34,713 bases of DNA from Bacillota bacterium (GCA_023390815.1 JAEWCC010000023.1:1-34713), one strand, 5' to 3'; shown: positions 6,074 to 14,650, counted from the stretch's first letter. A program made the numbers and translations. The notes: a model not told the origin generated them from the sequence alone.

Positions 6074-7513
6074 ATGACAAAAAATGACTCGAGCTTCCAG
6101 ATCAATAAGAAGAGCCTGCTCACTGCCGCGCTGATCATATTCATCCTGATCATCGCTTCCTACTGTCTGACGCTGCTGATGCCGCCGGGGCAGTACGAGC
6201 GCACCGTCAACGACGCGGGCGAAGAGGTAATCGGCTCGTACGCGGCGACAGGGGAGGCCGGACAGTACCCGGTCTATAACATTATCCTTGCGATATTCAA
6301 ATCGTTCGCGCCGGGCGGGGATGTGAACGTCACGATGATCTCCATCATGCTGTTCATTCTGCTCATCGGCGGGTCGTTTACGCTGCTCGATAAGTCGGGT
6401 ATCTTGCGCGCCGTGGTCGCCCGCATCGCCGCGAAGATGTACCATCGGCGGTACCTGTTGGTCGCGGTGATCTCATTCGTGTTCATGTTCTTGGGTTCGT
6501 TCTTCGGCATCCTCGAGGAGATCGTGCCGCTGATTCCGCTCGTCGTGGGGCTGTCGTTCATGCTCGGCTGGGACAGCTTGATGGGCCTTGGCATGAGCCT
6601 GCTCGCGACAAGCTTCGGGTTCGCAGCGGCGCTCTATAACCCGTTCTCCATCGCCGTGGCGCAGAAGCTCGCGGGCGTGGAGCTTTACACGGGCACATGG
6701 CTCCGGCTGATATTCTTCGTGCTCATTTATGGGCTGCTCATGCTGTTTTTGCTGAGGTACGCCAAAAAGCTCGATAAAAACCCCATGGCCTCACGCGTGT
6801 ACAAAGAGGATACGGAGCGGCGCGACAAATACCGTATGACGCCCGCAGAGATCGACGAGACGGCGAAGTTCAAAAAAGCGCCGATTGTGTTCATCGGCGT
6901 GCTGCTTGCGGTGATGTTCGTGTTCCTGATATCGGCGTCGTTCCTCGGCCTCGCGGATTATTCGATGATCGTAATCGCGCTGATATTCATATTCGCGTCC
7001 ACCATCGGTTCCAAACTTGCGGGCTACAAGTCCACCGCAAAGACGTTCTTCAAAGGCATACTCGACATCGCACCCGGTATCCTGCTGATCCCGATGGCAA
7101 TGGCGGTATCCACGATCATCCGCGACAGCGGCATTCAGGATACCATCCTCTTTTACTGCTCGTCCGCGCTGACGGGTACCAGCCCGTATGTCAACATCCT
7201 GCTGATCTATGTCGTGGTGCTGCTGCTCGAGTTCTTCGTCGCGCAGGCGTCCGCCAAGGCGTTCCTTGTGATGCCGCTGCTCGTCCCGCTGGCGTCGCTT
7301 TCGGGCATCAGCGGGCAGTCGGTCGTGCTGGCCTATGTGCTCGGCGACGGCTTCCTCAACATGCTGTATCCCACCAACGCGATGCTGCTCATCGCGCTGG
7401 GACTCACTACCGTGAGCTATCCCAAGTGGTTCCGATTTACGATCGGCATTCAGCTTGTCATCGCGGCGCTGTCCATCGGTTTCCTGATGCTCGCGGTTGC
7501 GGTGGGGTATTAG
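6074..7513 (+). CDS. YfcC family (DcuC/AbgT-like) membrane carrier
   Basis: The 479-residue protein has about twelve hydrophobic helices and the features of the YfcC/DcuC group. These include an N-terminal segment ending in LLMPPGQYER, a central FGILEEIVPLIPLVVGLSFMLG with a conserved glutamate, SFGFAAALYNPFSIAVAQ, and near the end the pseudo-repeat VMPLLVPLASLSGISGQSVV with LNMLYPTNAMLLIALG. The length is typical. Members sit in the cytoplasmic membrane; the family name refers to C4-dicarboxylate carriers, but YfcC substrates are mostly unknown and acetate/glyoxylate or peptide-derived amino acids have been suggested. An AGGAG site lies upstream. It is monocistronic, with its own strong promoter and a terminator at 7543. 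Confidence 0.88.
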   Translation: MTKNDSSFQINKKSLLTAALIIFILIIASYCLTLLMPPGQYERTVNDAGEEVIGSYAATGEAGQYPVYNIILAIFKSFAPGGDVNVTMISIMLFILLIGGSFTLLDKSGILRAVVARIAAKMYHRRYLLVAVISFVFMFLGSFFGILEEIVPLIPLVVGLSFMLGWDSLMGLGMSLLATSFGFAAALYNPFSIAVAQKLAGVELYTGTWLRLIFFVLIYGLLMLFLLRYAKKLDKNPMASRVYKEDTERRDKYRMTPAEIDETAKFKKAPIVFIGVLLAVMFVFLISASFLGLADYSMIVIALIFIFASTIGSKLAGYKSTAKTFFKGILDIAPGILLIPMAMAVSTIIRDSGIQDTILFYCSSALTGTSPYVNILLIYVVVLLLEFFVAQASAKAFLVMPLLVPLASLSGISGQSVVLAYVLGDGFLNMLYPTNAMLLIALGLTTVSYPKWFRFTIGIQLVIAALSIGFLMLAVAVGY

Positions 7514-7542
7514 ATCAGACAACACCAATACAAACAATAAAA

Positions 7543-7578
7543 GACTGCCGAAGCGCTTTTACCTTGGCAGTCCCTTTT
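7543..7578 (+). terminator. Rho-independent terminator
   Basis: Stem GACTGCC / GGCAGTC with a 16-base loop followed by CCCTTTT. It lies between the convergent genes ending at 7513 and 7589, and the A-rich left side would also serve the minus-strand lipoprotein gene. Confidence 0.75.
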
Positions 7579-7588
7579 AATATCGATT

Positions 7589-8104
7589 CTATTGCCCCGT
7601 GACTTCGTCCGTAGCAGTAAATACCCCATCCACCGTGACGGGCGCGTCCTCGTAGCCCTTCATGCGCTGCGATACGAACCCGCCGTCCTCCGTGACCGAC
7701 GCCCACACGCAAAAGCCCGGCGCGTCTGCGTCCATTTGTACACCCTCGGGTACTTCGATCGGAAAGTCCAGCAGCGAGGTAAACGCGTAAAGTCCGTCCC
7801 CGATGCCCAGTACGGCGACGGGACTCTGCCGTGCACACAGCCACACCGAATCCGCGTTATCTGCCGCCCCGCGGTCCACCCAGACCGCCGCGCCGTTTGC
7901 TGCGGCCTGCTCGACTTCTTTCATGCTATAGACCACCATAACCTCGGGATGCGCGGCCAAGTCGTCTTTGGACAGCGCGCCGCCATCGCTGGGGGCAAAA
8001 TACACCGCGCGGATGTCCTTATCCGGCAGAACCGCCGTTTCGGTTGCGCATCCGGCTAGTATGATGGCTAAACATATTCCAATCATGACAGAGCGGGCCT
8101 TCAC
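7589..8104 (-). CDS. small lipoprotein, unknown function
   Basis: I choose the GTG at 8104 (171 residues) because GAGGTGA lies just before it; a longer ATG start at 8131 has no such site. The N-terminus is a lipoprotein signal, KARSVMIGICLAIILAGCA, with the lipobox LAGC. The mature protein has a stretch DIRAVYFAPSDGG, then VMVVYSMKEVEQAAANGAAV, and ends in an acidic segment around TVDGVFTATDEVTGQ. I recognise no family. The alternating strand-helix start could be a Rossmann-like solute-binding fold, but this is weak. It converges on the YfcC gene through a shared terminator. Confidence 0.7.
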   Translation of the reverse strand: MKARSVMIGICLAIILAGCATETAVLPDKDIRAVYFAPSDGGALSKDDLAAHPEVMVVYSMKEVEQAAANGAAVWVDRGAADNADSVWLCARQSPVAVLGIGDGLYAFTSLLDFPIEVPEGVQMDADAPGFCVWASVTEDGGFVSQRMKGYEDAPVTVDGVFTATDEVTGQ

Positions 8105-8164
8105 GAAAATCACCTCAAGGGTAAGACGCAAAGGGTTGGTAAAGAGTTCCGCTGCAATTGTAAA

Positions 8165-9307
8165 TTATGCACGCGGACGGATCAGTTGTACCGCCCCGAT
8201 GCTGATCAGCGCGAGCAGTGCCATGGCCCAGTAGCCTGCGGTAAATCCGCTGCTTTCGATGAGCGCGCCCATCAGCATGGGGCCCAGCGTCATGCCGACG
8301 CCGTATACGGCCTGAAAGAAGCCCATTGCGGTGGATTTACCGGTGGGGTCCACACCTTTAAGGGCGAGCGCCATGAGCAGAGGCATCAGCGCGCCGCTGC
8401 CGATACCGGCTGCTGCCTGCAGCAGGCACACGTGCCAGACCGCATTCGCAAGCGGCATCAAAGCGCAATAGAGCAGCAGGAAGCCGAACAGTATGCTGAT
8501 GAGTGCGCGGCTGCTGACACGGCGGATTGTTCCGATCACCAGCGAGGTGCCCACCGAAGCCGCGATGAATATGGCAGAGCTGACACCCAGCAGAAATTCC
8601 TGCGAGGTCAGCTGCTTTAAATACGAAGCGGTGAACGAGAGCGATGTGGAGAGCACGATGGCTTGCAGACTGATGCCCAGCAGGGACCACGCAATCAGCG
8701 GCCTGCTTCTGAACACCTTGAGCGGGCTCACCGGCGGCGCGGTGCGCGGCGCGGGCTTTCCCTCGCGGATGAACAGCGCCACCAATAAACCCAGCACACC
8801 GGAGGCGATGCTGGCGGTAAAAACCTCCCGGATGCTCAGGATATCGTTGAGTAGCGATCCCGCCACAAAGGCGAGCAGAATGCCGCCGTTGTTGGCCGCC
8901 ATGGCATAGCCCATGGCTTTTTTCGTCTGCCCTTCATGAAAAAGCGAGGCGTAATAGACCGTAAACGATATCCACATGGCGGATGCGACGCCGGATAGCA
9001 TGTTGGCTGCAAGGAACGCGCCCGGCGTCGGGATAAGCAGGCGCAGCACCGAGGCTAGCGAGGAGGAAACGAGGCCGGTCAGTATGAACGCCTTGTGGCG
9101 GTTGTAGCGGTCGGCGAAGATACCCAGCGGGATGCGCAGCAGCGTCTGCGTAAGGCCGTATGCGCCCACGACGATTCCGGTCAGCGAAGCGGCTGCGCCA
9201 AGCGACTTGAGGTAGGGCGTCTGAAACGGAACGTAGACGTATTGTGCGAACCAGAACAACGCAATCGCGATGACGAGCAGTGTCCGGTTGGTTTTGATAG
9301 TCTGCAT
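8165..9307 (-). CDS. MFS transporter
   Basis: The 380-residue start at 9307 (MQTIKTNRTLLV) has AAGGA upstream and places the first helix correctly; a longer frame would add 70 non-membrane residues. There are about twelve transmembrane segments in two halves. The loop after helix 2 reads GIFADRYNRHKAF, the MFS motif A (G-x-x-x-D-R-x-x-R). The second half repeats the pattern less strictly. Length and organisation fit drug or sugar efflux MFS members. The substrate cannot be told. The gene is alone on the minus strand. Confidence 0.88.
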   Translation of the reverse strand: MQTIKTNRTLLVIAIALFWFAQYVYVPFQTPYLKSLGAAASLTGIVVGAYGLTQTLLRIPLGIFADRYNRHKAFILTGLVSSSLASVLRLLIPTPGAFLAANMLSGVASAMWISFTVYYASLFHEGQTKKAMGYAMAANNGGILLAFVAGSLLNDILSIREVFTASIASGVLGLLVALFIREGKPAPRTAPPVSPLKVFRSRPLIAWSLLGISLQAIVLSTSLSFTASYLKQLTSQEFLLGVSSAIFIAASVGTSLVIGTIRRVSSRALISILFGFLLLYCALMPLANAVWHVCLLQAAAGIGSGALMPLLMALALKGVDPTGKSTAMGFFQAVYGVGMTLGPMLMGALIESSGFTAGYWAMALLALISIGAVQLIRPRA

Positions 9308-9453
9308 GGTGCTTGTCCTTGTGTTGAAATCATATCTATGATAGCACGCATCAATAAGACAGGGCAACTTTTTTGCGGCACAGGGGAGCGCATACAAAGC
9401 GGTGGGGGTTAAAATGAGAGGGATATCCCTCGGGTTGGGAACGGTAAAAACGG

Positions 9454-9511
9454 AAATGTAACGTAAATGTAACAATTTTTCGCTTCCATCTTTCTGGGAA
9501 TGTGGTATAAT
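9454..9511 (+). promoter_or_regulatory. promoter with 11-bp-period direct repeat (pho-box-like)
   Basis: AAATGTAAC occurs at 9454-9462 and again at 9465-9473, an exact direct repeat with an 11-base period. It lies just upstream of an extended -10, TGGTATAAT (TATAAT at 9506-9511), that has no good -35 at the expected place. Direct repeats of this spacing in place of a -35 are typical of OmpR/PhoB-family response regulators. A perfect 14-base palindrome, GAGGGATATCCCTC, lies farther up at 9418-9431. Confidence 0.55.
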
Positions 9512-9555
9512 ATCCAAGCGTCATTGTGACGACATTTGAAAGGAGGGCCAGGCAA

Positions 9556-9693
9556 ATGATGAGAATTCGGAATCAACAAAACAGCATCAATGGAGCAATA
9601 ATTGCCTGTGCCGCATCCGTAACCGCAGGCAGTCTGCAATCGTACGTCAAAGGGATTGCTGCGTCCGTTCCGCTGTATCAATTGAATACGTGA
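9556..9693 (+). CDS. 45-residue peptide of unknown function
   Basis: A small frame starts with two ATGs (9556 and 9559) behind a full AAAGGAGG site. It encodes a peptide that begins MMRIRNQQNSINGAII, has a mildly hydrophobic, small-residue centre (ACAASVTAGS) and ends SVPLYQLNT. A dedicated promoter lies upstream and a strong terminator 30 bases downstream, so the unit is a complete transcript of about 240 nucleotides. I recognise no family. It could be a small membrane-active or signalling peptide, or a regulatory RNA that happens to carry a frame. The strong ribosome binding site favours translation. Confidence 0.5.
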   Translation: MMRIRNQQNSINGAIIACAASVTAGSLQSYVKGIAASVPLYQLNT

Positions 9694-9721
9694 TACCCGA
9701 CATATGAATCAGGGAGCAACA

Positions 9722-9758
9722 AACCGGCCTGTATAATATGCGGCCGGTTGTTTTTATT
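9722..9758 (+). terminator. Rho-independent terminator of the 45-aa peptide unit
   Basis: A perfect eight-base stem, AACCGGCC / GGCCGGTT, with a 12-base loop, followed by GTTTTTATTT. Confidence 0.88.
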
Positions 9759-9841
9759 TATGGCACTAAACGCTCCGGAACAATCTGTTGGCGCCGCAAA
9801 CCACGGCGCATTCAGGGGTCCAATGGAAAGGAGGCAGCAAT

Positions 9842-9895
9842 ATGTGGGGGATACGCTTGACGAAGTCAGCCTGCTGTGTGCGGGCAAACGGCTGA
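9842..9895 (+). CDS. possible 17-residue peptide
   Basis: AAAGGAGG at 9827-9834 stands seven bases before this ATG, a near-ideal site, but the frame is only MWGIRLTKSACCVRANG before a stop. It could be a leader peptide, a true micropeptide, or a chance match. No promoter of its own is obvious. Support is limited to the ribosome binding site. Confidence 0.25.
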   Translation: MWGIRLTKSACCVRANG

Positions 9896-10215
9896 TGCCG
9901 ACCGGACGCGGATGTACCCGGATCGGTTCAGCAGGGCCGATGGAGCCTTGTGCAGGTCTTAAAGGCACCTTAGAAGCTGCCGCCTCACTTTTCGGAATGG
10001 GGAGCAGGACGGGGAAGACGGCGGCTTAAGCCGCTGCGCCTGCGGACGGACACCGCCATCGGCAAAGGCTTAATCAACCAGTAAACGAAGAAAGCAGAGT
10101 ACCCGGAAAACGGATTTTTCCGGGGGTGTGGTTCGTGTTCTGTCAAAAAGGGTTTGGCAGGGGCACATGGTTCCCGCGAGGCAAGAGCCTGCGGGGTTTA
10201 AGGAAAAGGAGAATT
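9896..10215 (+). other. structured non-coding stretch before the DUF2569-like gene
   Basis: No gene is supported here, but there are strong secondary structures. One is the perfect palindrome GCGGCTTAAGCCGC at 10021-10034. Another is a nine-base stem, CCCGGAAAA / TTTTCCGGG, at 10102-10124 with a five-base loop. Neither is followed by a clean T run. The stretch may be a long 5' leader. I could not match it to a riboswitch that I know. Confidence 0.35.
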
Positions 10216-10653
10216 ATGAAAAAGTTAAATGAACCAATAGAAAAACAGGGCATCGGCGGATGGCTGGCGCTCTTTCAAGTACGAATGGCTCTGGGATTTG
10301 TCCCGATACTGGTGCTGCCGGCGGGACCGGCGCTTACCGTGATATTCTTCGCGGCAATGGCGCTGTGCCTTGCGCTGTTCTATCTGCGGCGTATGGCGTT
10401 CCGGGCTGCGTATATCTTCGCAGCCGTGCTCGGCATCATCGTCTGCATCGCCGCGCTGCCCGACGGTCTTTCGTATCTGATCGTGCAGCTCGTGTTGGAA
10501 GCGGTTATCATCCCGGCGCTGTACCGCTCGCGCCGCGTAAAGGAAACCTTCGTCCGGTGCAGAACCGCGCATGAACCGGACCAAGGACATTTTGCGGTAC
10601 GCCACCGCAGCTGCTACGACGTGTACTTCACCACATACCGGTGCGCCCGGTAA
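10216..10653 (+). CDS. DUF2569-like membrane protein
   Basis: The ATG at 10216 has AAAAGGAG upstream, giving 145 residues; the longer frame from 10126 lacks a site. The sequence starts with a short charged segment, then GIGGWLALFQVRMALGFVP, the opening of DUF2569 (G-x-G-G-W-L). Four hydrophobic helices follow, then IPALYRSRRVKETFV, matching the family's closing S-x-R-V-K-x-T-F. About 30 residues follow this point, whereas the family normally stops soon after, and they look unlike the rest (Arg/His/Cys-rich), so the 3' end may have been extended by loss of the original stop or a frameshift. Function of DUF2569 is unknown; location would be the membrane. Confidence 0.65.
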   Translation: MKKLNEPIEKQGIGGWLALFQVRMALGFVPILVLPAGPALTVIFFAAMALCLALFYLRRMAFRAAYIFAAVLGIIVCIAALPDGLSYLIVQLVLEAVIIPALYRSRRVKETFVRCRTAHEPDQGHFAVRHRSCYDVYFTTYRCAR

Positions 10654-10993
10654 TGCGGCTCCGTCGGCGGATGAATCAAGGAAGAATTGCGGGCGGCTGC
10701 CTGTACCTTGCACAGGAACACCGCCCGCAGCATTCTGCCGCGCCGTATTTAGCGCACAAAAGCCGTCGATTTATGACTCTATAACAACGGTCCATATACA
10801 ATGTGAATGTATTCTATCCATTCTGTTAAAATCCGACAAAGTGTCGCATTGATAACACTCCGTACAGGGCATACAATCAATATATCGTGGCACAACCACA
10901 TTGATTTCGCATGGCGAAAACCGATTCGGATACAAAAGACAAGCCATTTTCAGGGGTATGGGGGCATGACATACGCAAAAAGGCGGTTAGCGC
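10654..10993 (+). other. intergenic stretch with a long hairpin
   Basis: Holds a nine-base perfect stem TGCGGGCGG / CCGCCCGCA (10688-10729), with a nested CCTGT / ACAGG pair, but no T run follows. It may still slow transcription after the DUF2569-like gene. AT-richer sequence around 10770-10840 probably contains the promoter of the deacetylase gene, but I cannot place it with confidence. No gene is supported. Confidence 0.4.
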
Positions 10994-13150
10994 ATGCAAC
11001 CCAAAGCAAATAGAACAGCCAGACGGCTTACGGCGGCTATAGCCGCCCTCGTAACGCTGATTACCTGTATTCCCGCTGCATCCGCAGCGCAGGCAGCCGT
11101 CAGCATCAATTCAAACTGCACTTTTTTACCCTCATTCAACGCGGAATCATTTTCAAGCGCGACGGATGGCGACTATACCACCAAATGGACAAGCACCTCA
11201 GTGTCTTCCCAGACCATCGATATTACCATCGGCTCCGGATCGCAAATCGGGGGCATCTATTTCATATGGAATCGAGCGCCCGCCTCGTGGACGCTGGAAG
11301 CGGTTGACGGCGCAGGCGCGGCGACGGAGATCATGAAGGGCGGCGCGGAGGGATACCTTACGCAATACGTCCATATTCCGTCCGAATACGCAGCCTGCGG
11401 CAAACTACGGCTGTCGGTGACACCTTCAAACGCGCCTTCCACGGTGAGTATCGCGGAGCTGACGGTTTTCGGCCCGGGCGATGCCCCTTATTACGCGCCG
11501 GAATGGGAGCCGTTTTCGGGCCGGGCGGATTTGCTCACGATTGCGGCGCATCCGGATGATGAAGACCTGTATCTGAGCGTGCCCGCGGTGACTTATACCG
11601 ATCAGGGCATGCGGTGCGCCACGGTTCATATGACATACGGCGCGTCTTCATCCGTGCGGCGGTTCGAGGCACAGGAGTCCGTATGGTGTCTCGGCAACAA
11701 GGGGTACCCAACGATGGGCAGCTTTGTGGACCAGTGGACGAACAACATTGATGACATGCTTCAATACTGGGAGCTTGACGATACGGTCGGATACATCGTC
11801 GAACAGATTCGCAAATACAAGCCGTCGGTGATCGTGACGCACGATGTGAACGGCGAGTACGGCCACGGCGCGCACCGGCTTACGCAGTACGCGACGGCGC
11901 TCGCCTTTCAGTATTCGGGGGATGCGTCGAAATACCCCGATTCGGCGGAGCGATACGGCACATGGAAGGCAGGCAAGCTCTACGTGCATCTGTATGGCAC
12001 GAATGCGCTCAATCCCATGAGCCTCGATACAGCACTGCCGAGCTTCGGCGGGAGCACGGTGATCGATGTAATCAGCGATGCCTACAACCGGCACGTCTCC
12101 CAGCTGCCCGGCCGCGAGCTGCCCACGTCGGGCGACTACGACATGCGAAAGTTCGGGCTCTATGCGACCAATCTGGGCGACGACATGGTGCACGATACGA
12201 TGTTTGAGCACGTGATGGAGGAAGCCATGCTGCGGCTGAACCCGTGGTATATCTACGAGACGGTAGATCGCAGCGCACTGGCGCAGGCGCTCAGTGATGC
12301 CAAAGCGAAGGCTCAGGCGAATTATACGCGCGCGAGCTGGACGGAAGCGGACTTGCCGGCAAAGATAACGGCGGCGCAGGCCGTGATGGACAACCGTGAA
12401 GCGATGCAGGCGCAGGTGGACGCACAGACCGCATCGCTGACGGAAGCGATGGGTAGACTCCGGACGTATCTTGCAACGCTGCGCATGGACCGCGAGCCGG
12501 ACAAGCTCATCTATCGCGTGGGAGAGATGCTGGACCTTGCGGGCCTTGAAGTGACGGCAGTATCGAGCGACGGTACGGAGCGCAGCCTCGCGGCGGCGGA
12601 GCTCACGGTATCCGGCTTCGACAGTACGGTACCCGCTGCGAAACAGAAGGTCACGCTCTCCTGTTCGGATGGGTACGCCACCCAGACCGTTACGTTCCTC
12701 GTCGATATTCAGGCACAGCTGCTTGAATCAGCAAAATTCAAGATTGATCGTCGCAGCGGCGTGGTTTCAAACATTTCTCCCGGCACAACGGCGGCGCAGC
12801 TGCTTTCAGGCTTCTCCAATAACGCAGACAAGCTGAAACTGTACATGCCCGATGGCAGCGCGTTCACGGGCGGGGCGGTTGCATCCGGCATGACGATTAA
12901 GCTCGTGTCGGGGGGCGTTGTCAACGACACTTTGGTTCTCTCGGTGCTCGGCGATGTGAACGGCGACAGTGAAATCGACATCGACGATATCCTCTATATC
13001 CGCGCGGATATCGTGGATACCTATACGCTCAAAGCATGGGAGCTTCCTGCCGCTGATGTGAGCGGAGACGGCGCTGTCGACATCAACGATATCCTCTATG
13101 TCCGCGCGCATATCCTCGGCACGTATACCATTGCCGCGAAGGAGGCCTGA
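10994..13150 (+). CDS. secreted PIG-L family deacetylase with C-terminal dockerin
   Basis: The 718-residue protein has a signal peptide (ALVTLITCIPAASAAQA). Next comes a discoidin-like beta domain at about 35-165 and a PIG-L/LmbE domain at about 175-415, with the zinc motif AHPDDED near 184 and the later H-G-A-H near 290. A FIVAR-like helical segment lies at about 425-495, an Ig-like Big_3 domain at about 497-572 (KLIYRVGEMLDLAGLEVTAV), a linker domain, and a type I dockerin at about 652-712. The dockerin has two calcium loops, DVNGDSEIDIDD and DVSGDGAVDIND. PIG-L enzymes remove N-acetyl groups from GlcNAc-type sugars, so a host mucin or cell-wall glycan is a plausible substrate. The next gene, one base away, encodes a cohesin-like membrane protein, the likely docking partner. 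Confidence 0.85.
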   Translation: MQPKANRTARRLTAAIAALVTLITCIPAASAAQAAVSINSNCTFLPSFNAESFSSATDGDYTTKWTSTSVSSQTIDITIGSGSQIGGIYFIWNRAPASWTLEAVDGAGAATEIMKGGAEGYLTQYVHIPSEYAACGKLRLSVTPSNAPSTVSIAELTVFGPGDAPYYAPEWEPFSGRADLLTIAAHPDDEDLYLSVPAVTYTDQGMRCATVHMTYGASSSVRRFEAQESVWCLGNKGYPTMGSFVDQWTNNIDDMLQYWELDDTVGYIVEQIRKYKPSVIVTHDVNGEYGHGAHRLTQYATALAFQYSGDASKYPDSAERYGTWKAGKLYVHLYGTNALNPMSLDTALPSFGGSTVIDVISDAYNRHVSQLPGRELPTSGDYDMRKFGLYATNLGDDMVHDTMFEHVMEEAMLRLNPWYIYETVDRSALAQALSDAKAKAQANYTRASWTEADLPAKITAAQAVMDNREAMQAQVDAQTASLTEAMGRLRTYLATLRMDREPDKLIYRVGEMLDLAGLEVTAVSSDGTERSLAAAELTVSGFDSTVPAAKQKVTLSCSDGYATQTVTFLVDIQAQLLESAKFKIDRRSGVVSNISPGTTAAQLLSGFSNNADKLKLYMPDGSAFTGGAVASGMTIKLVSGGVVNDTLVLSVLGDVNGDSEIDIDDILYIRADIVDTYTLKAWELPAADVSGDGAVDINDILYVRAHILGTYTIAAKEA

Positions 13151-13151
13151 T

Positions 13152-14438
13152 ATGAAGAAGGCTTTGGCTTTTTCCCTGATTTTCATCCTGCTGCTGGTGA
13201 TGTTCCCGCTTAAAGCGCAGGCTGCGGGCGCATCGTTCAGCATCTCCGGGCCGGACACCTTGAAGACAGGAGATACAGGTACTTACATTGTAAAGGTGTC
13301 GGTCAGCGACGCGGCGGCGGCGCAGGCGACGCTAAAATATGACAGCGACTTCTTTGAGCTGGTGTCGGGCAAACTGACCGGAGAGTGGGACAGTTCCACC
13401 AATGAAAGCGTAACGGAGGATTTAATTAAGGTGACGCTGAAATGCATCGGTGCGCCCGGAACGTCCGGTTCACTGTCGCTTTCCGACAAAAAGGCATCAC
13501 GGCTGACCGGGGGCGACCCGCCTTCCGAGTCGGTTTCGTGCAGCGGCGGCTCCAAGACGGTCAAGAACCCGCAGCCGGCGGTTCCCACCCCGACCGCCGC
13601 GCCCACGCCCGCATTGACGGCCGCGCCTACATCCGCGCGGACTCCGGCGCCCACGCCGCGCCGCACGGAGACCACGGAGCCATCCGCTGAATCTACACCT
13701 AGCCTGCCGCCTGCGCCTTCGCTGTCGCTGGAACTTGGTGCCACTCCCTCCTTGACGCCGACCACGACCCCGGACCCATGGGCGGCTGCCGCGCAGGATA
13801 TCGCAAAGGCGGAAGCCGGGGATACGGTCCGTATAAAACCCACGGATGCGGTGCTGCCCGCCGAAGTGCTGGCGCTGCTGAAGGAGAGAGGGTGTATCCT
13901 GAAAATCGAGATGGACCATTACATCTGCACCATTGACGGACGCGAGCTGTGGACAGCGCCGGGAAGGGTAATCGACCTGAGCCTCGGCATGGAGCGGGAC
14001 GAAACGCTCTCCGAAGCGGCGGACGGAAAAGATTTATTCCAGCTGCATTTTGCCTGCAGCGGCGAGCTGCCCGGAAGGTTTGTCTACACGTTCAAAGCGA
14101 AGGGGTGCGAACCGGGCGATGTGCTGTATTTATACTACTATTACGCGCGCGCGGGCGTTGCCGAGTGCGCACAGACCGCCGCGGTGGATGCGGACGGAAA
14201 TGTTTCTTTCTCGATCTATCATTACTCCGGCTATTTCGTCGCCGATTCGCTGCTGGATGGCGCCGTATACCCGAAGATCGTGGATGCGGCTGCCCGGCAG
14301 ACGGGCGCGCAGCAAGCGCAGCCGGGCGTTACGATACCGGTGCTGATTATATGTTCGGTTGGTGCGGCGCTGCTGGGCATTGCCGCGGCGTTCTTGCTGG
14401 TACGATGGGCGGTGAAACGCAGAGAGGCGCGCAGGTAG
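13152..14438 (+). CDS. membrane-anchored cohesin-domain protein
   Basis: The ATG at 13152 follows AAGGAGG that lies inside the end of the dockerin gene, so the two are coupled. The 428-residue product has a signal peptide (FSLIFILLLVMFPLKAQA). A cohesin-like beta sandwich occupies about residues 23-130, with LKTGDTGTYIVKVSVSD, LKYDSDFFELVSG and IKVTLKCIGAPGTSGSLSLSD. A Pro/Thr/Ala linker of about 75 residues follows, then a second domain of unknown family (ends FSIYHYSGYFV), and one transmembrane helix near 397-420 followed by RWAVKRREARR. The domain is a little short for a classical cohesin. It would display a docking site at the cell surface, holding the dockerin enzyme encoded just upstream. 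Confidence 0.7.
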   Translation: MKKALAFSLIFILLLVMFPLKAQAAGASFSISGPDTLKTGDTGTYIVKVSVSDAAAAQATLKYDSDFFELVSGKLTGEWDSSTNESVTEDLIKVTLKCIGAPGTSGSLSLSDKKASRLTGGDPPSESVSCSGGSKTVKNPQPAVPTPTAAPTPALTAAPTSARTPAPTPRRTETTEPSAESTPSLPPAPSLSLELGATPSLTPTTTPDPWAAAAQDIAKAEAGDTVRIKPTDAVLPAEVLALLKERGCILKIEMDHYICTIDGRELWTAPGRVIDLSLGMERDETLSEAADGKDLFQLHFACSGELPGRFVYTFKAKGCEPGDVLYLYYYYARAGVAECAQTAAVDADGNVSFSIYHYSGYFVADSLLDGAVYPKIVDAAARQTGAQQAQPGVTIPVLIICSVGAALLGIAAAFLLVRWAVKRREARR

Positions 14439-14483
14439 GGCAGCGGGCTGATATAAAGCGTTGGCTGCTTCATCCGATCTAAA

Positions 14484-14504
14484 GCCGGGTATCTGAACCC
14501 CGGC
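14484..14504 (+). repeat. first copy of a duplicated terminator stem
   Basis: The hairpin here (AGCCGGGTATCTGAA and CCCGGCT, spanning 14483-14505) is nearly identical to the stem of the terminator at 14652-14677, but no T run follows. It brackets the palindromic element on the left. Confidence 0.7.
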
Positions 14505-14505
14505 T

Positions 14506-14650
14506 CAGGCTGATGACAAAGTGACCTTTTGTCATTCTGAGGGTGCAAAGCACCCGAAGAATCTTCGAACACCAAGCCACTTTAAGATGCTCGTCCACTG
14601 CGTAGTCGCCTTCGGCTCAGTATGACATAATGGTTTTTTTCAGCAATCTG
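14506..14650. repeat. palindromic REP-like element, copy B
   Basis: The left end AGGCTGATGACAAA and the right end TTTTTTCAGCAATCT are imperfect inverted repeats. Inside lie GTCATTCTGAGGGTGCAA, CCGAAGAATCTTCGA and CAAGCCACTTTAAGAT, shared with copy C. It is bracketed by two copies of one terminator stem, at 14484-14504 and 14652-14671. Confidence 0.8.

Noticed and set aside
9748..10029. 93-codon plus-strand frame.
   Set aside because: Starts within the T run of a terminator, lacks a ribosome binding site and has low-complexity composition.
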